Shown one piece after another: positions 9,062 through 17,788 of a DNA stretch of 64,000 bases. How positions within the stretch are numbered: position 1 is the stretch's first letter; each line of letters opens with the position of its first letter. The translations under genes were made by a program, and so were the position numbers. The notes beneath the pieces are model-generated. The model did no database searches and was not told the DNA's origin. It was given only the letters and a program-made list of their open reading frames with translations. The stretch covers positions 62,001 through 126,000 of the forward strand of contig NZ_JAHQZR010000001.1 of assembly GCF_019049105.1 (NCBI RefSeq), read 5' to 3'. This DNA comes from Leucobacter chinensis (GTDB taxonomy: Bacteria; Actinomycetota; Actinomycetes; Actinomycetales; Microbacteriaceae).

Positions 9062-9552
9062 TGCAACAGGCGACCTGGCGGCATGAAGCCGAGATCGCGA
9101 CCCCCGAGGCAATGCACGACCTCGGGGTCGCGATCGGCGAGACCCTCAAAGCGGGCGACGTGGTGATGCTCACCGGCGCGCTCGGCGCAGGCAAGACCAC
9201 CCTCACCCGAGGTATCGGCCAGGGAATGGGCGTGCGCGGTCAGGTCACGAGCCCGACGTTCGTGCTCGCGAGAACGCATCCGTCGCTCGTAGGCGGCCCT
9301 GAGCTCGTGCACGTTGATGCCTATCGGCTTGGTGGGCCCGAAGAGCTTGATGACCTCGACCTCGACTTCGAACACGCGGCCGTGGTCATTGAGTGGGGCA
9401 AGGGCATGATCGATGATCTGCCGAACCTGCTCGAGATCACGCTCACCCGGCAAACCGGCGCAGAGGTCGAGGCGGGCGAAGAAGCAATCGAAGCTCGTGG
9501 CGTACTCTTCGAGGGGTACGGCGAGCGGTGGAAAGAGGGAATCACGTGGTAG
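9061..9552 (+). CDS. tsaE: tRNA threonylcarbamoyladenosine biosynthesis ATPase TsaE
   Basis: 163 residues. TsaE is the ATPase that works with TsaB and TsaD in making the t6A base next to the anticodon of ANN-decoding tRNAs. The Walker A loop is TGALGAGKTTLTRG near residues 38-51. Further family marks are TSPTFVLARTH, HVDAYRLGGPEEL and VVIEWGKGM. The C-terminus overlaps the start of tsaB by a few bases. All three t6A proteins of this set are encoded in this operon. Confidence 0.95.
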   Translation: MQQATWRHEAEIATPEAMHDLGVAIGETLKAGDVVMLTGALGAGKTTLTRGIGQGMGVRGQVTSPTFVLARTHPSLVGGPELVHVDAYRLGGPEELDDLDLDFEHAAVVIEWGKGMIDDLPNLLEITLTRQTGAEVEAGEEAIEARGVLFEGYGERWKEGITW

Positions 9553-10196
9553 TCGAGATCGAAGCTCAAGAGACGAGCGGGCACGTGCTCGTTGCGTTCG
9601 ACTCGTCACTCGGCTCGAGCGTTGCTGTTTGCCGCGATGGGCGAGTCTGGCAAGCTTCGAGCGATGACCCAAGAGGGCACGCTGAGGTCATCGGCACGTT
9701 GCTCGATGAGAGCTTAAAGGCGGCCGGTGTGAACCCGAAAGATGTGACGGGTGTGGTCTCGGGCGTTGGTCCCGGGCCCTTCACCGGTCTGCGCGTCGGC
9801 ATTGCCGCGGCGCAGACGTTCGCTCTCGGTGTTGCGGCACCGCTTCTGCCCGTGAAGAGCCACGACGCGGCTGCACTCGAGGTGATCGAAACCGGGGCAG
9901 CGGCCTCGGTCAGGGTCGTGCAAGACGCGAAGCGTAGAGAATTGTTTGTGAGCGACTATGCCGCGCTCGACTGGGCCGGAGTTCCCGTGCTCACCGGCGG
10001 GCCACGTATTGAAGCCCGCGAGGGCTACGAGCCAGCCGATCATGAGGTGTGGCCCGAACGCGTTTCAGCGGCCAAGCTGCTCCAGGTTGCGGCTAGGCGC
10101 CTCGCGGCAGGAGCAACGTTCGAGGCTCCCGAAGCGCTCTACCTGCGCCAGCCAGACGTCAAGGCGCCCGCCGCGGTCAAACGGGTCTCTTCGTGA
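9546..10196 (+). CDS. tsaB: tRNA threonylcarbamoyladenosine biosynthesis protein TsaB
   Basis: About 216 residues. TsaB is an inactive relative and dimer partner of TsaD in t6A synthesis. The actin-like ATPase fold begins VLVAFDSSLGSSVAVC, and the diagnostic GVGPGPFTGLRVGIA follows near residue 78. The frame is open from an ATG at 9528, but the GTG at 9546 overlaps the tsaE stop and has AGAGGG at the proper distance, so it is preferred. The stop overlaps the next gene as GTGA. Confidence 0.93.
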   Translation: MVVEIEAQETSGHVLVAFDSSLGSSVAVCRDGRVWQASSDDPRGHAEVIGTLLDESLKAAGVNPKDVTGVVSGVGPGPFTGLRVGIAAAQTFALGVAAPLLPVKSHDAAALEVIETGAAASVRVVQDAKRRELFVSDYAALDWAGVPVLTGGPRIEAREGYEPADHEVWPERVSAAKLLQVAARRLAAGATFEAPEALYLRQPDVKAPAAVKRVSS

Positions 10197-10669
10197 CGAC
10201 CGACAGCACCGAGCTTGTGTGGCGTGACGCGAAGAGTGACGACGCCACGGCAATAGCGTTGCTCGAGCGTGAACTCTTCGGTTCGACGGCTTGGCCCGAA
10301 GAGGTGGTTCGTGAAGAACTCGAAGGGCCCTACCGGGCATACACTGTGATCGAGCACAAAGGAAGTATCGTCGCTTACGGCGGCGTGCTCTCGGTCGGTG
10401 GTGATGGTGACGTACAAACCATCGCGGTCACCGAATCATACCGAGGCCGCGGGCTCGGTAAACAACTGCTTCGCCGGCTGCTACGTGACGCGGTGGCGCT
10501 TGGGGCCACCCGCGTGTTTCTCGAGGTGCGAGCCGACAACCCCGTCGCGATCACCCTGTACGAACGTTCGGGTTTCGAACACATCGGGGTTCGGCGTGGG
10601 TACTATCAGCCAGACAACATTGACGCACTGATCATGTGCAACAGTACACTTCAGGAGGCGAGCGAGTGA
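10193..10669 (+). CDS. rimI: GNAT N-acetyltransferase, RimI-type
   Basis: 158 residues. RimI acetylates the N-terminal Ala of ribosomal protein S18; actinobacterial RimI proteins may have wider targets. The GNAT acetyl-CoA loop is [16 protein letters not shown], followed by the family [20 protein letters not shown] block. The GTG start overlaps the tsaB stop and the stop overlaps the tsaD start. The rimI position between tsaB and tsaD is conserved in many bacteria. Confidence 0.92.
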   Translation: MTTDSTELVWRDAKSDDATAIALLERELFGSTAWPEEVVREELEGPYRAYTVIEHKGSIVAYGGVLSVGGDGDVQTIAVTESYRGRGLGKQLLRRLLRDAVALGATRVFLEVRADNPVAITLYERSGFEHIGVRRGYYQPDNIDALIMCNSTLQEASE

Positions 10670-11727
10670 CTACTCAACCGCAGCAACCACTCATTCTCGG
10701 CATCGAGACGAGCTGTGATGAGACCGGTATCGGTATTGTTCGGGGCACGACACTGCTCGCCAACACGGTGGCCTCATCGATGGAGCAGCATGCACGATTC
10801 GGCGGCGTCGTTCCCGAGGTCGCTGCCCGCGCCCACCTCGAGGCGATGACTCCGACGATCGAACAGGCGCTCGCCGAAGCCGGCGTGACCCTCGACGAGC
10901 TCGACGGGATTGCGGTCACGGCAGGCCCAGGCCTCGCTGGAGCTCTCATGGTTGGCGTCTCGGCGGCGAAGGCACTCGCGCTCGCGACCGGCAAGCCGCT
11001 CTACGGCGTCAACCACCTCGTGGGGCACGTTGGCGCAGACCTCATCGACTCAGCCGAGACCCCGGCCGAGTTTCCCACCGTCGCGTTGCTCGTCTCCGGC
11101 GGGCACACCTCGCTGCTGCTCGTGCGTGATCTCGTGAGTGACGTCGAATTGCTTGGCGAAACGATTGACGATGCGGCTGGTGAGGCCTTCGATAAGGTTG
11201 CCAGATTGCTGGGGCTGCCGTACCCCGGCGGGCCGCACATCGACCGAGTAGCTGCCGAGGGCGACCCGACCGCGATCCGCTTTCCTCGCGGGCTCACGTT
11301 GCCCAAAGATCTCGAGCGCCATCGGTATGACTTCTCGTTTTCGGGGCTTAAGACCGCGGTTGCTCGTTGGGTCGAAAAGGCCACCGACGAGGGAACCGAG
11401 GTTCCCGTGGCCGACGTCGCCGCGAGTTTTCGAGAGGCGGTCGCCGACGTGCTCACGCAGAAGGCTATCGCCGCGTGCAAGGCGCATGGCGTGCCGCGGC
11501 TGCTGCTCGGAGGCGGCGTCGCTGCCAATGCTCGCGTACGTGAGCTCGCCGCTGAACGTGCCGAGGCAAACGGTATTGAACTGCGCGTGCCACCGCTCTC
11601 GCTCTGTACCGATAACGGTGCCATGATCGCGTTTCTCGGCGCTCAGCTTGTTGTGGCGGGCAAGGAGCCCTCGGGGCTTGAGTTTGGAGCCGACTCGACC
11701 CTGCCGGTGACCGACATTCAGGTCTAA
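10666..11727 (+). CDS. tsaD: tRNA N6-adenosine threonylcarbamoyltransferase
   Basis: About 353 residues. TsaD transfers the threonylcarbamoyl group to A37 of tRNA. The start [15 protein letters not shown] is the family hallmark. Metal ligands are in NHLVGHVGA (the H-x4-H pair) and the Asp of [10 protein letters not shown]. An earlier ATG at 10636 is open, but the GTG at 10666 overlaps the rimI stop and has a perfect CAGGAGG ribosome site eight bases before it. Last gene of the acpS-tsaD operon; no clear terminator hairpin separates it from the convergent methyltransferase gene seven bases on. Confidence 0.96.
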   Translation: MTTQPQQPLILGIETSCDETGIGIVRGTTLLANTVASSMEQHARFGGVVPEVAARAHLEAMTPTIEQALAEAGVTLDELDGIAVTAGPGLAGALMVGVSAAKALALATGKPLYGVNHLVGHVGADLIDSAETPAEFPTVALLVSGGHTSLLLVRDLVSDVELLGETIDDAAGEAFDKVARLLGLPYPGGPHIDRVAAEGDPTAIRFPRGLTLPKDLERHRYDFSFSGLKTAVARWVEKATDEGTEVPVADVAASFREAVADVLTQKAIAACKAHGVPRLLLGGGVAANARVRELAAERAEANGIELRVPPLSLCTDNGAMIAFLGAQLVVAGKEPSGLEFGADSTLPVTDIQV

Positions 11728-11734
11728 CGCGAGC

Positions 11735-12967
11735 CTAGTGTGCGGGCACGCGCTCGACAAGAAGGGTTACGTGCCGCTCGCCGATGCGCGTCATAACGAT
11801 CGTCGCGCTCTGCGACCCCTTGAGTTTCAGGCGCTTGCGCAGTTCGGCCGGATCGACTGCGACGCCGCGCTTCTTGATTTCGACCGTGCCGACATTGAGT
11901 TCGGTCAGGGCACGTTTCAACTGCTTTTCTTTCGAGGGAAGCTCGTCGACGACTCGAAACGCGCTCGCGAACGGGGTAGGGGTCAATCGATCTGCGGTCA
12001 TATACGCAATGTGCTCGTCGAGCATCGCGGCATCGAGCCGCTCTGCGAGCAGCCCGATGAGTCTTGCGCGGATCACGGCGCCGTCGGGTTCATAGAGATA
12101 CTCTCGCACCCCGCTTATTTCCGCGTCGAGTGAGTCAGCGGGGGCGCTCAGCTCGTTGCGTTCGATCGCTGCGCCACGATCTGAGAAGAGCAGGGCTGAG
12201 CGACGGCTCTCGCCAGAGCGGGTGGCTCCGAACCAGAGCGCCGTCTCGACGACGCTACCGTTCACCGAGACCCACTGCGCCTCGGCTTCTTCTGGAATGA
12301 GTTCCCGTTCGAAGCCAGGGCCGAGCTTGATGCCCGTGGGGAGTGAAGCGGCGACGCTAAACGCGTTCGTTAACGATGGTGAATAATCATCGGGCGATGC
12401 GATTCGTCGCGTGTCGCGGTGGCCGGCGGTGCGGCGGGCGGGATCGAAGAAAACCGCCTCGGCGTTGCCTGGCCCGAGTAGCTCTGCATCTCCCGTGATG
12501 ACCTCGTGTGCAGTTTCAAGGCCCGCAGTCGAAAGGTTGTGTGCTGCGAGTTCGGCGGTGAACGGGTCAATCTCGACGGCCCGCACTCTCATGCCGGCGT
12601 TGAGAAAAGCGAGGGATTCTGCACCGAGCCCGCAGCCGAGGTCGCTTACGCTCGTGGCCCCGGCCCGAACGAAGCGCTCGGCGTGTTCACGGGCGACAAT
12701 GTCGCGACTTGCCTGCTCGAGGCCGGCCTGGGTGAACAGCATATTCTTGGCTGCGTCACCAAACTTGGCGACCGCTTTTTCGCGCAACTGCACCTGTGTG
12801 AGGGCGGCTGCGACGGCATCACCCGAGTGCCCGTCTTTGCGCAGGGCTAGACCGATGCGTTCGAGGCTCTCACCGCGGGCATGCATTGCGGTTGCCTCGG
12901 TGATAAGAGAGCGCCCGGCCCCGGAAAGGAGATTCTCCCATCCGGGGTCGGGCGTTGAAATGCGCAC
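11735..12967 (-). CDS. Class I SAM-dependent methyltransferase with THUMP-like domain
   Basis: 410 residues from a GTG start. An N-terminal helical part is followed by a Rossmann methyltransferase domain: SAM motif DLGCGLGAESLA near residue 109, acidic motif VRAVEID, and a VFFDPARR catalytic-type motif. The last 80 or so residues match the pattern of the THUMP-like domain seen on actinobacterial relatives. The FDPARR motif and the THUMP-like end suggest an RNA or nucleic-acid substrate, but no substrate is established for this family as far as I know. It lies nine bases after the DUF4190 gene and is probably co-transcribed with it. Confidence 0.8.
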   Translation of the reverse strand: MRISTPDPGWENLLSGAGRSLITEATAMHARGESLERIGLALRKDGHSGDAVAAALTQVQLREKAVAKFGDAAKNMLFTQAGLEQASRDIVAREHAERFVRAGATSVSDLGCGLGAESLAFLNAGMRVRAVEIDPFTAELAAHNLSTAGLETAHEVITGDAELLGPGNAEAVFFDPARRTAGHRDTRRIASPDDYSPSLTNAFSVAASLPTGIKLGPGFERELIPEEAEAQWVSVNGSVVETALWFGATRSGESRRSALLFSDRGAAIERNELSAPADSLDAEISGVREYLYEPDGAVIRARLIGLLAERLDAAMLDEHIAYMTADRLTPTPFASAFRVVDELPSKEKQLKRALTELNVGTVEIKKRGVAVDPAELRKRLKLKGSQSATIVMTRIGERHVTLLVERVPAH

Positions 12968-12976
12968 GTCGAGTGC

Positions 12977-13630
12977 TTAGTAGTAGTAGCCGCTGGGTTC
13001 TGAGGCGATGAACGCCGCGACGACCAGTACCCAGATGATGACGGCGATGATGCTGAGAGCAAACAGTGTATAACCGATGATGAGGCCGGCAATTGCGAGG
13101 CCGCGGCCTTCTTCACCGGTCTTTTTGATCTGGCTGAGGGCGACATGCCCGAGTACGATACCCGCTATTTGGAAGACAAACGCGAATACGAGTGAGAGAA
13201 TTGCGCACACGTTCGTCTTGGCGCTCTGCGGTGCATCTTCGGCGCCCGTGCTGTATGCAGGCGCGGTAGCGATAGGAGCACCGTACGCTGGCGGGGCCGC
13301 GGGGGCTGCGCCGTATGTCGGTACCGTGGTGGGCTCAGGAGTTGCTGCTGGTGCTGGCGGCGTCAGTGGGGCTGCGTAGGTGGGTGCTGCAGGCTCTTCA
13401 GAGACAGGAGCGCCTGTGGCCTGGGCCGAAGGGAAGACGGGAGGTGCGTACGTCGGCGCAGCCGATGGTGTGAGCGGGTCACTTGACTGGCTGGCAGACG
13501 GGATGACCGGAGGAGTGTAACCGGGGGCATCGGTTGCCGCGGGAGTCGTTGCGGGAGCCTCCGGAGTCTGCGCCTCTCCCGCGGGATTCTCCTCGGGCGC
13601 GTTCTGCTGTGGGAACTCGTCGTTTGTCAT
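12977..13630 (-). CDS. DUF4190 membrane protein with Pro/Ala-rich N-terminus
   Basis: 217 residues. The first 140 or so are disordered-looking, rich in Pro, Ala and Thr, with repeated PTYAPP/PTYAAP/PTYGAA-like units. The C-terminal 75 residues hold two hydrophobic helices joined by GHVALSQIKKTGEEGRGLA, the signature region of DUF4190. The function of the domain is unknown. The ATG at 13630 has an AAAGGA site about ten bases upstream and is preferred over an upstream start. It heads a two-gene minus-strand unit with the methyltransferase and is divergent from groES. Confidence 0.85.
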   Translation of the reverse strand: MTNDEFPQQNAPEENPAGEAQTPEAPATTPAATDAPGYTPPVIPSASQSSDPLTPSAAPTYAPPVFPSAQATGAPVSEEPAAPTYAAPLTPPAPAATPEPTTVPTYGAAPAAPPAYGAPIATAPAYSTGAEDAPQSAKTNVCAILSLVFAFVFQIAGIVLGHVALSQIKKTGEEGRGLAIAGLIIGYTLFALSIIAVIIWVLVVAAFIASEPSGYYY

Positions 13631-13744
13631 CGAGTCTTGGTCCTTTCGGGGTGGGAGCGCGGCCAGAATGCTGGCGCGCCGGCGACCATTTTCCCACACA
13701 TCCTGAGTGTGTGGGGTGAGAAGTGCTAAAAACTGTCACTCTGT

Positions 13745-13773
13745 TTGCGTGAGTGCTAACGTGTCACTAGACT
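13745..13773 (+). promoter_or_regulatory. Sigma-A type promoter of groES
   Basis: TTGCGT and TAGACT are separated by 17 bases, a good vegetative promoter. The predicted start of transcription falls about seven bases later, at the left arm of the CIRCE operator, which is the usual geometry for HrcA repression. An extra half-site GAGTGCTAA (13751-13759) lies between the two hexamers. Confidence 0.7.
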
Positions 13774-13779
13774 TGAGCA

Positions 13780-13806
13780 TTAGCACTCGCACTATGAGAG
13801 TGCTTA
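13780..13806 (+). promoter_or_regulatory. CIRCE operator (HrcA binding site) before groES
   Basis: TTAGCACTC, nine bases, then GAGTGCTTA. This is the classic CIRCE layout of two 9-bp arms with a 9-bp spacer and one mismatch in the right arm. HrcA bound here would block groES transcription until heat or misfolded proteins draw HrcA away. It lies 64 bases before the groES start. Confidence 0.9.
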
Positions 13807-13869
13807 CTTGATCTGAACTGCGTCGGGGTTTCGACGTAGCCCCTGTTACTGTGAAGAAAAGAGGACATC

Positions 13870-14163
13870 GTGTCGGTCGCTATTCAGCCGCTCGAAGATC
13901 GTATTGTCATTCAGCAGACTGCAGCTGAGCAGACCACTGCATCGGGCCTTGTTATCCCTGACAGTGCGAAAGAAAAGCCCCAGGAGGGTGAAGTTGTTGC
14001 CGTAGGCCCAGGTCGCGTTGCTGACAACGGTACCCGTATTCCCCTTGACATCACCGTCGGTGATCGCGTGATCTACTCGAAGTTCGGCGGCACCGAGGTG
14101 AAGCACCAGGGTGAAGAGTACCTCGTGCTTTCGGCTCGCGACGTTCTCGCTGTCGTAAAGTAA
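13870..14163 (+). CDS. groES: Co-chaperonin GroES (Hsp10)
   Basis: 97 residues, typical. GroES caps the GroEL barrel. The sequence opens [14 protein letters not shown], has a mobile loop of [21 protein letters not shown], and a [13 protein letters not shown] roof loop. Start is GTG with an AAGAGGA site. A terminator follows at once and no groEL lies behind it in this window, so groEL must be elsewhere, as in many actinobacteria. Confidence 0.97.
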   Translation: MSVAIQPLEDRIVIQQTAAEQTTASGLVIPDSAKEKPQEGEVVAVGPGRVADNGTRIPLDITVGDRVIYSKFGGTEVKHQGEEYLVLSARDVLAVVK

Positions 14164-14194
14164 CGCGCTCAACGCTTTCGGCATAACGCCGTTC

Positions 14195-14226
14195 AAGGGC
14201 CGCACCGTATTCGGTGCGGCCCTTTT
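14195..14226 (+). terminator. Rho-independent terminator after groES
   Basis: A perfect 12-bp stem (AAGGGCCGCACC and its complement) closes a six-base loop and runs into TTTTG. It ends the single-gene groES transcript. Confidence 0.9.
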
Positions 14227-14260
14227 GCATCGTTGGGCTAAGGTGCCGAGCGAAGTCGCA

Positions 14261-14331
14261 AATGGTGCCAATTCCACTCGAAAAATGGTCGAATGCGCCA
14301 TGGTGGTTTTACTGAAGACGCAAATGCGCCA
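14261..14331. promoter_or_regulatory. Triple AATGCGCCA repeat at 31-bp intervals before the double-Lrp gene
   Basis: The words AATGGTGCCA (14261), AATGCGCCA (14292) and AATGCGCCA (14323) start exactly 31 bases apart, about three helical turns, so they lie on the same face of DNA. The last ends about 55 bases before the regulator gene. Lrp/AsnC proteins bind phased arrays and often control their own genes, so an autoregulatory operator is likely but not shown. Confidence 0.55.
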
Positions 14332-14386
14332 CTCGCAACGCGCGGTGCTCACCTGTTTGGGGCCTGTGTGCATTACTGTTAGATAA

Positions 14387-15457
14387 ATGACCGTTTTGAG
14401 TTGGAAGGGTGAGGCGCTTCGCGTGCACGAGCAAACAATCGACGAAACTGACCAACTCATTGCTGCCGCTCTCCAAATCAATGGGCGAGCCTCCTGGGGC
14501 GAGGTTGCGAGGGCCCTCGAACTGCCAGAGAGAACGGTGGCCAGGCGAGGCCAGCAGCTTTTTGACCGTGGCCTTGTGCGAGTTTCGACCTACGTCGATG
14601 TCAGTCGCGTGTTGCACGCGAGGGCCGTTGTGTTGAGGGTTACGACAACTCCGGGCGACCTCTGGGGCGTAGCGCGTGAGCTGGCGAGCAAGAGCATTGC
14701 CTCGTCGGTTTCAGTGTTGGAGGGCAGTAACGATGTGGCGTGCATGATGCTGCCGCGCAGCGAAGAAGCGGTGCGGGAACTGCTCTATAGCGAGATCCCC
14801 GAGATGAGTGGCATTACTTCAATCAACGCCGTAACGGTGTTGAAGTTCTTTCGTTCGGGTCATGACTGGGAGCCTGGCATCTTGACGAGTGTGCAACAGC
14901 AGGCGCTCAAGAAGACTGCAGCAGTCGACGCTGACTTGGCGGGTGAAATTTCTGAAGAAGAAGACGCCCTCATCGACCTGTTGCTCCATGACGGCAGAAT
15001 GCCGGTTGCCCAGCTTGCGAGCCAATTGGGCGTGAGCTCGGCCACGGTGCGTCGACGTATGGAATCGCTCACGGCCAGGGGGCTTATGCACCCGCGCACC
15101 GAGGTGGTTCCGGCGGTCTTCGGCCTTCGAATGGAGGCTCTCGTGTGGTTCAAGGCGCCAATGGATAAGGTTGAAGCCTTTGGCCAGGCGCTTGCTCATG
15201 CGAGCGAGATTAAATTTATTGTTGCTACTACCGGGGCTTCACAGTTGCTCGCCAATGTGATCGTTGCCGATGAGACGGCGCTCTATGAGTTTGTGACCGG
15301 TGAACAAGTGACGTGCCACGAAGGCCTCGAGGTGCTCGACATGCTCGTCGTGCTCACTCCGCTGCTGCGTGGTTCGTTGCGGGTCGATGAGGGGCCTGAA
15401 GCAAGCACGGGTATTGTGCCGGTCGTGCGCCCATCTGCTGGGGCCATAGGCTCGTAG
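14387..15457 (+). CDS. Lrp/AsnC-type regulator, tandem duplication of the whole unit
   Basis: 356 residues, about twice the usual Lrp length. An N-terminal winged helix (ETDQLIAAALQINGRASWGEVA) is followed by a ligand-binding-type alpha/beta domain. After a linker comes a second helix-turn-helix (DALIDLLLHDGRMPVAQLAS, SSATVRRRMESL) and a second alpha/beta domain. Such doubled Lrp proteins occur in actinobacteria and may bind as pseudo-dimers. The ligand is unknown. The gene ends five bases from the convergent IclR gene. Its place beside the MatC-CaiB-crotonase operon makes a link possible, but that is inference. The first Met is used; a start a few codons later is possible. Confidence 0.85.
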   Translation: MTVLSWKGEALRVHEQTIDETDQLIAAALQINGRASWGEVARALELPERTVARRGQQLFDRGLVRVSTYVDVSRVLHARAVVLRVTTTPGDLWGVARELASKSIASSVSVLEGSNDVACMMLPRSEEAVRELLYSEIPEMSGITSINAVTVLKFFRSGHDWEPGILTSVQQQALKKTAAVDADLAGEISEEEDALIDLLLHDGRMPVAQLASQLGVSSATVRRRMESLTARGLMHPRTEVVPAVFGLRMEALVWFKAPMDKVEAFGQALAHASEIKFIVATTGASQLLANVIVADETALYEFVTGEQVTCHEGLEVLDMLVVLTPLLRGSLRVDEGPEASTGIVPVVRPSAGAIGS

Positions 15458-15462
15458 ACCTC

Positions 15463-16212
15463 TTAGAGGTCTGGGTATTGCGATCCAATGCGAAGGGCTG
15501 TTTCTTGAACAAGGGCCCCCATCGCGCCGAAGCGGTCGGGGGTGATTCGGCTCGACGGCCCCGATATTGAGACGCTACCGATGGGTCGACCGTTGAGTGA
15601 ACGAATGGGTGCGCCAAGAGAGGTAATGCCATCACTGAGACCGCCCACGTTGATTGAGTATCCTCGGTTGCGGATCGCGGTGATCTCGGCGAGAATCTTG
15701 GCCGGGTTGGTGAGCGTTTGCGTGGTCACTGGATCGAGTGTGCGGCTGAGCGCTGTTTCAATCTCAGCATCGCTGCACGCGCTGAGAAAGGCGAGGCCTG
15801 TTCCTGAAGCGTGAAGTGGAATTCGGCTTCCCAGCGCGAGGAACGCGCGAAGCGCGTGTGGGGTATCGATGCGTTCGGCGAGAATGAGTACCTCGCCATC
15901 GGGAATTGCGAGGTGTATCGTCTCGGTGCTTTCGAGCTGTAGCTGGTGCATGGGGCCCAGTGCGGCTTCTCGGAGCGTTCCCATGGCCCCACCTCGCACG
16001 CCGACTGCGTATGCGTGTGAGGTGAGCAGCCAGTCGGTGCCTGTTGGCCCGCCCTGTTGGAGCCAGCGCATCTCGGCGAGTGTTGTCAGGGTGCGCAGTG
16101 TTGTGGCTTTTGACGCGTCGAGATGCCGGGCAAGGTCAGAGAGGCCGATGGGCTGGAGTTCTGACACTGCTTCTATCACCTTGATCGCGGTGACAACGCT
16201 GTGAGTGCTCAT
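15463..16212 (-). CDS. IclR-family transcriptional regulator
   Basis: 249 residues. An N-terminal winged helix (SVVTAIKVIEAVSELQPIGLSDLARHLDASKATTL spans it) precedes the IclR effector domain, with the family segment ALGSRIPLHASGTGLAFLSA near residue 125 and SVSISGPSSRITPDR near the end. IclR proteins usually sense small organic acids and control adjacent catabolic genes. This gene is divergent from the MatC-type carrier operon, with about 150 bases between the starts, so it very likely regulates that operon and itself. Confidence 0.92.
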   Translation of the reverse strand: MSTHSVVTAIKVIEAVSELQPIGLSDLARHLDASKATTLRTLTTLAEMRWLQQGGPTGTDWLLTSHAYAVGVRGGAMGTLREAALGPMHQLQLESTETIHLAIPDGEVLILAERIDTPHALRAFLALGSRIPLHASGTGLAFLSACSDAEIETALSRTLDPVTTQTLTNPAKILAEITAIRNRGYSINVGGLSDGITSLGAPIRSLNGRPIGSVSISGPSSRITPDRFGAMGALVQETALRIGSQYPDL

Positions 16213-16295
16213 GACACCATCATTGCGCGTGTGGGTGAATATTCAATGGTTGACGCGGTGAGTCGGGGGCGATACTTTAGATGAAGATTTAAAAA

Positions 16296-16310
16296 TGAAC
16301 CGCTGGTTCA
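16296..16310. promoter_or_regulatory. Candidate IclR operator, TGAACC-gct-GGTTCA
   Basis: A perfect palindrome with 6-bp arms and a 3-bp spacer in the divergent region between the IclR gene and the carrier operon. Size and symmetry suit an IclR dimer half-operator. No footprint is known to me for this sequence. Confidence 0.55.
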
Positions 16311-16363
16311 CACAGTAAACCAATGAGGGTTGTGTGGGTCGGCTTTCTCGGAAAGGGGGGCCA

Positions 16364-17746
16364 ATGGCGGCCCAAATACTCGCCTTGCTGATCTTTGTTG
16401 CGGTCTTCGTGATCGCGACACTGCGTAAGGTGCATCTCGGAGTGATTATGTTCGCGGTGGCCGGCGGCGTCGGCATCTGGCTCGGGGGCATGTCGCTTCC
16501 CGAAGTCGTTAACGGGTTTCCCGTCTCGATTCTGGTGTTGCTCGTAGGCGTTACATACTTTTTCGGTATTGCGCAGGCAAATGGGACGGTCGACCGGCTG
16601 ATACAGGGCGCGATTCGGCTCGTTGGCGATCGGGCTGCGGTGCTGCCGCTTGCGTTCTTCGGGCTCACTGCAGGGGTTTCCGCGATGGGCTCGCCGCTCG
16701 CAGGTCTCGTTATGGCGCCCGTCGGCATGCCGCTTGCAAAAAAATACGGCATTGATCGCATGCTCATGGGGCTCGCTATCGGGTGCGGGTTGAGCGCCGG
16801 TGCCTTTGCGCCGACGAGCCTCTTTGGCATCGTGACATATGGCACTGCGCACTCGGTCAATATTGATCTCGACCCACTCGTTCTTTTTGCGGTTGCTCTC
16901 GCCACGAACTTGGTGCTGCTTGCGGTCGCATACGTGCTTTTTGGCGGCCTGCGACTCTTGACCCGTCGTGGCACTGAGATTCCAGGTGATGGGGTTGTTC
17001 GCATGAGTGCCCGTACCCCTGCTCCGGCACACCCGTTTGAGCGAGAAGGTCTTGCAGCGGCTAGTCGGCATGCCGTGACCTCGGGCATCGCAACGCTTGA
17101 GGACCCCTCGGCTCCCGGCGTCGTCAATGAGCGCATGACCGTAACCCAGCTCGCCACGGTGACTTGCATGATCGGTCTGGTTATCAGTGTCGTCGCGATG
17201 TCGATTCTTGATTTGAACCCTGATATCGGCGTGCTTTGCTTCGCGTTCGGCGCGGTGTTGACCTTGATTGACCCGGTCACTGGAAAAACTGCGGTGGGAA
17301 AGATTGACTGGTCGACGGTGCTCATGGTCGGCGGAATTATTACGTTTGTTGGCGTTCTTGAAGCAATGGGTGCGGTCGAAATGCTTGGTGAAGCCGCCAG
17401 CAAGGTTGGTAACCCGTTACTCGCCGCCTTCATTATCTGTCTACTGGGCGGCCTGATCTCAGCATTTGCGTCAACGACGGGAATGCTCGCTGCACTCGTG
17501 CCTCTCGCGATTCCGCTGGTGGCTTCGGGTGATATCGCCGGGTGGGCTGTGATCGCTGCGCTCGGGGTGTGCTCGTCGATTGTTGACGTATCACCGTTCT
17601 CAACGGTTGGTGCGACGCTCGTGGCAACCGTCGATGAAGACGAGCGGCCGCGTATGAACCGACTGCTCACGCAGTGGGGTCTCTCGATGGTGATTGTCGG
17701 GCCCGTGCTGCTTGTTGGGCTGCTTGTCATTCCGAGTTCGATGTGA
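16364..17746 (+). CDS. MatC-type dicarboxylate carrier
   Basis: 460 residues with about 12 hydrophobic segments. The N-terminal 140 residues resemble the MatC N-terminal domain (start ILALLIFVAVFVIATLRKVH, then GGMSLPEVVNGFP). MatC of Rhizobium is a malonate carrier; relatives move other C3-C4 dicarboxylates. A central polar loop near residues 215-255 separates two membrane halves. The second half has GLISAFASTTGMLAALVP, which is similar to ion-transporter superfamily re-entrant segments. The ATG at 16364 has a strong GGAAAGGGGGG site and is preferred over one ten codons earlier. It is first of a three-gene unit with a CoA-transferase and a crotonase. Confidence 0.82.
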   Translation: MAAQILALLIFVAVFVIATLRKVHLGVIMFAVAGGVGIWLGGMSLPEVVNGFPVSILVLLVGVTYFFGIAQANGTVDRLIQGAIRLVGDRAAVLPLAFFGLTAGVSAMGSPLAGLVMAPVGMPLAKKYGIDRMLMGLAIGCGLSAGAFAPTSLFGIVTYGTAHSVNIDLDPLVLFAVALATNLVLLAVAYVLFGGLRLLTRRGTEIPGDGVVRMSARTPAPAHPFEREGLAAASRHAVTSGIATLEDPSAPGVVNERMTVTQLATVTCMIGLVISVVAMSILDLNPDIGVLCFAFGAVLTLIDPVTGKTAVGKIDWSTVLMVGGIITFVGVLEAMGAVEMLGEAASKVGNPLLAAFIICLLGGLISAFASTTGMLAALVPLAIPLVASGDIAGWAVIAALGVCSSIVDVSPFSTVGATLVATVDEDERPRMNRLLTQWGLSMVIVGPVLLVGLLVIPSSM

Positions 17747-17788
17747 GCCCTGCTGACGAAATGAAGGCTTCTGATGAAAGGAAATGCC

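Noticed and set aside
13870-14163. Looked for groEL directly after groES
   Set aside because: A terminator and then a regulator gene follow; no GroEL frame is present.
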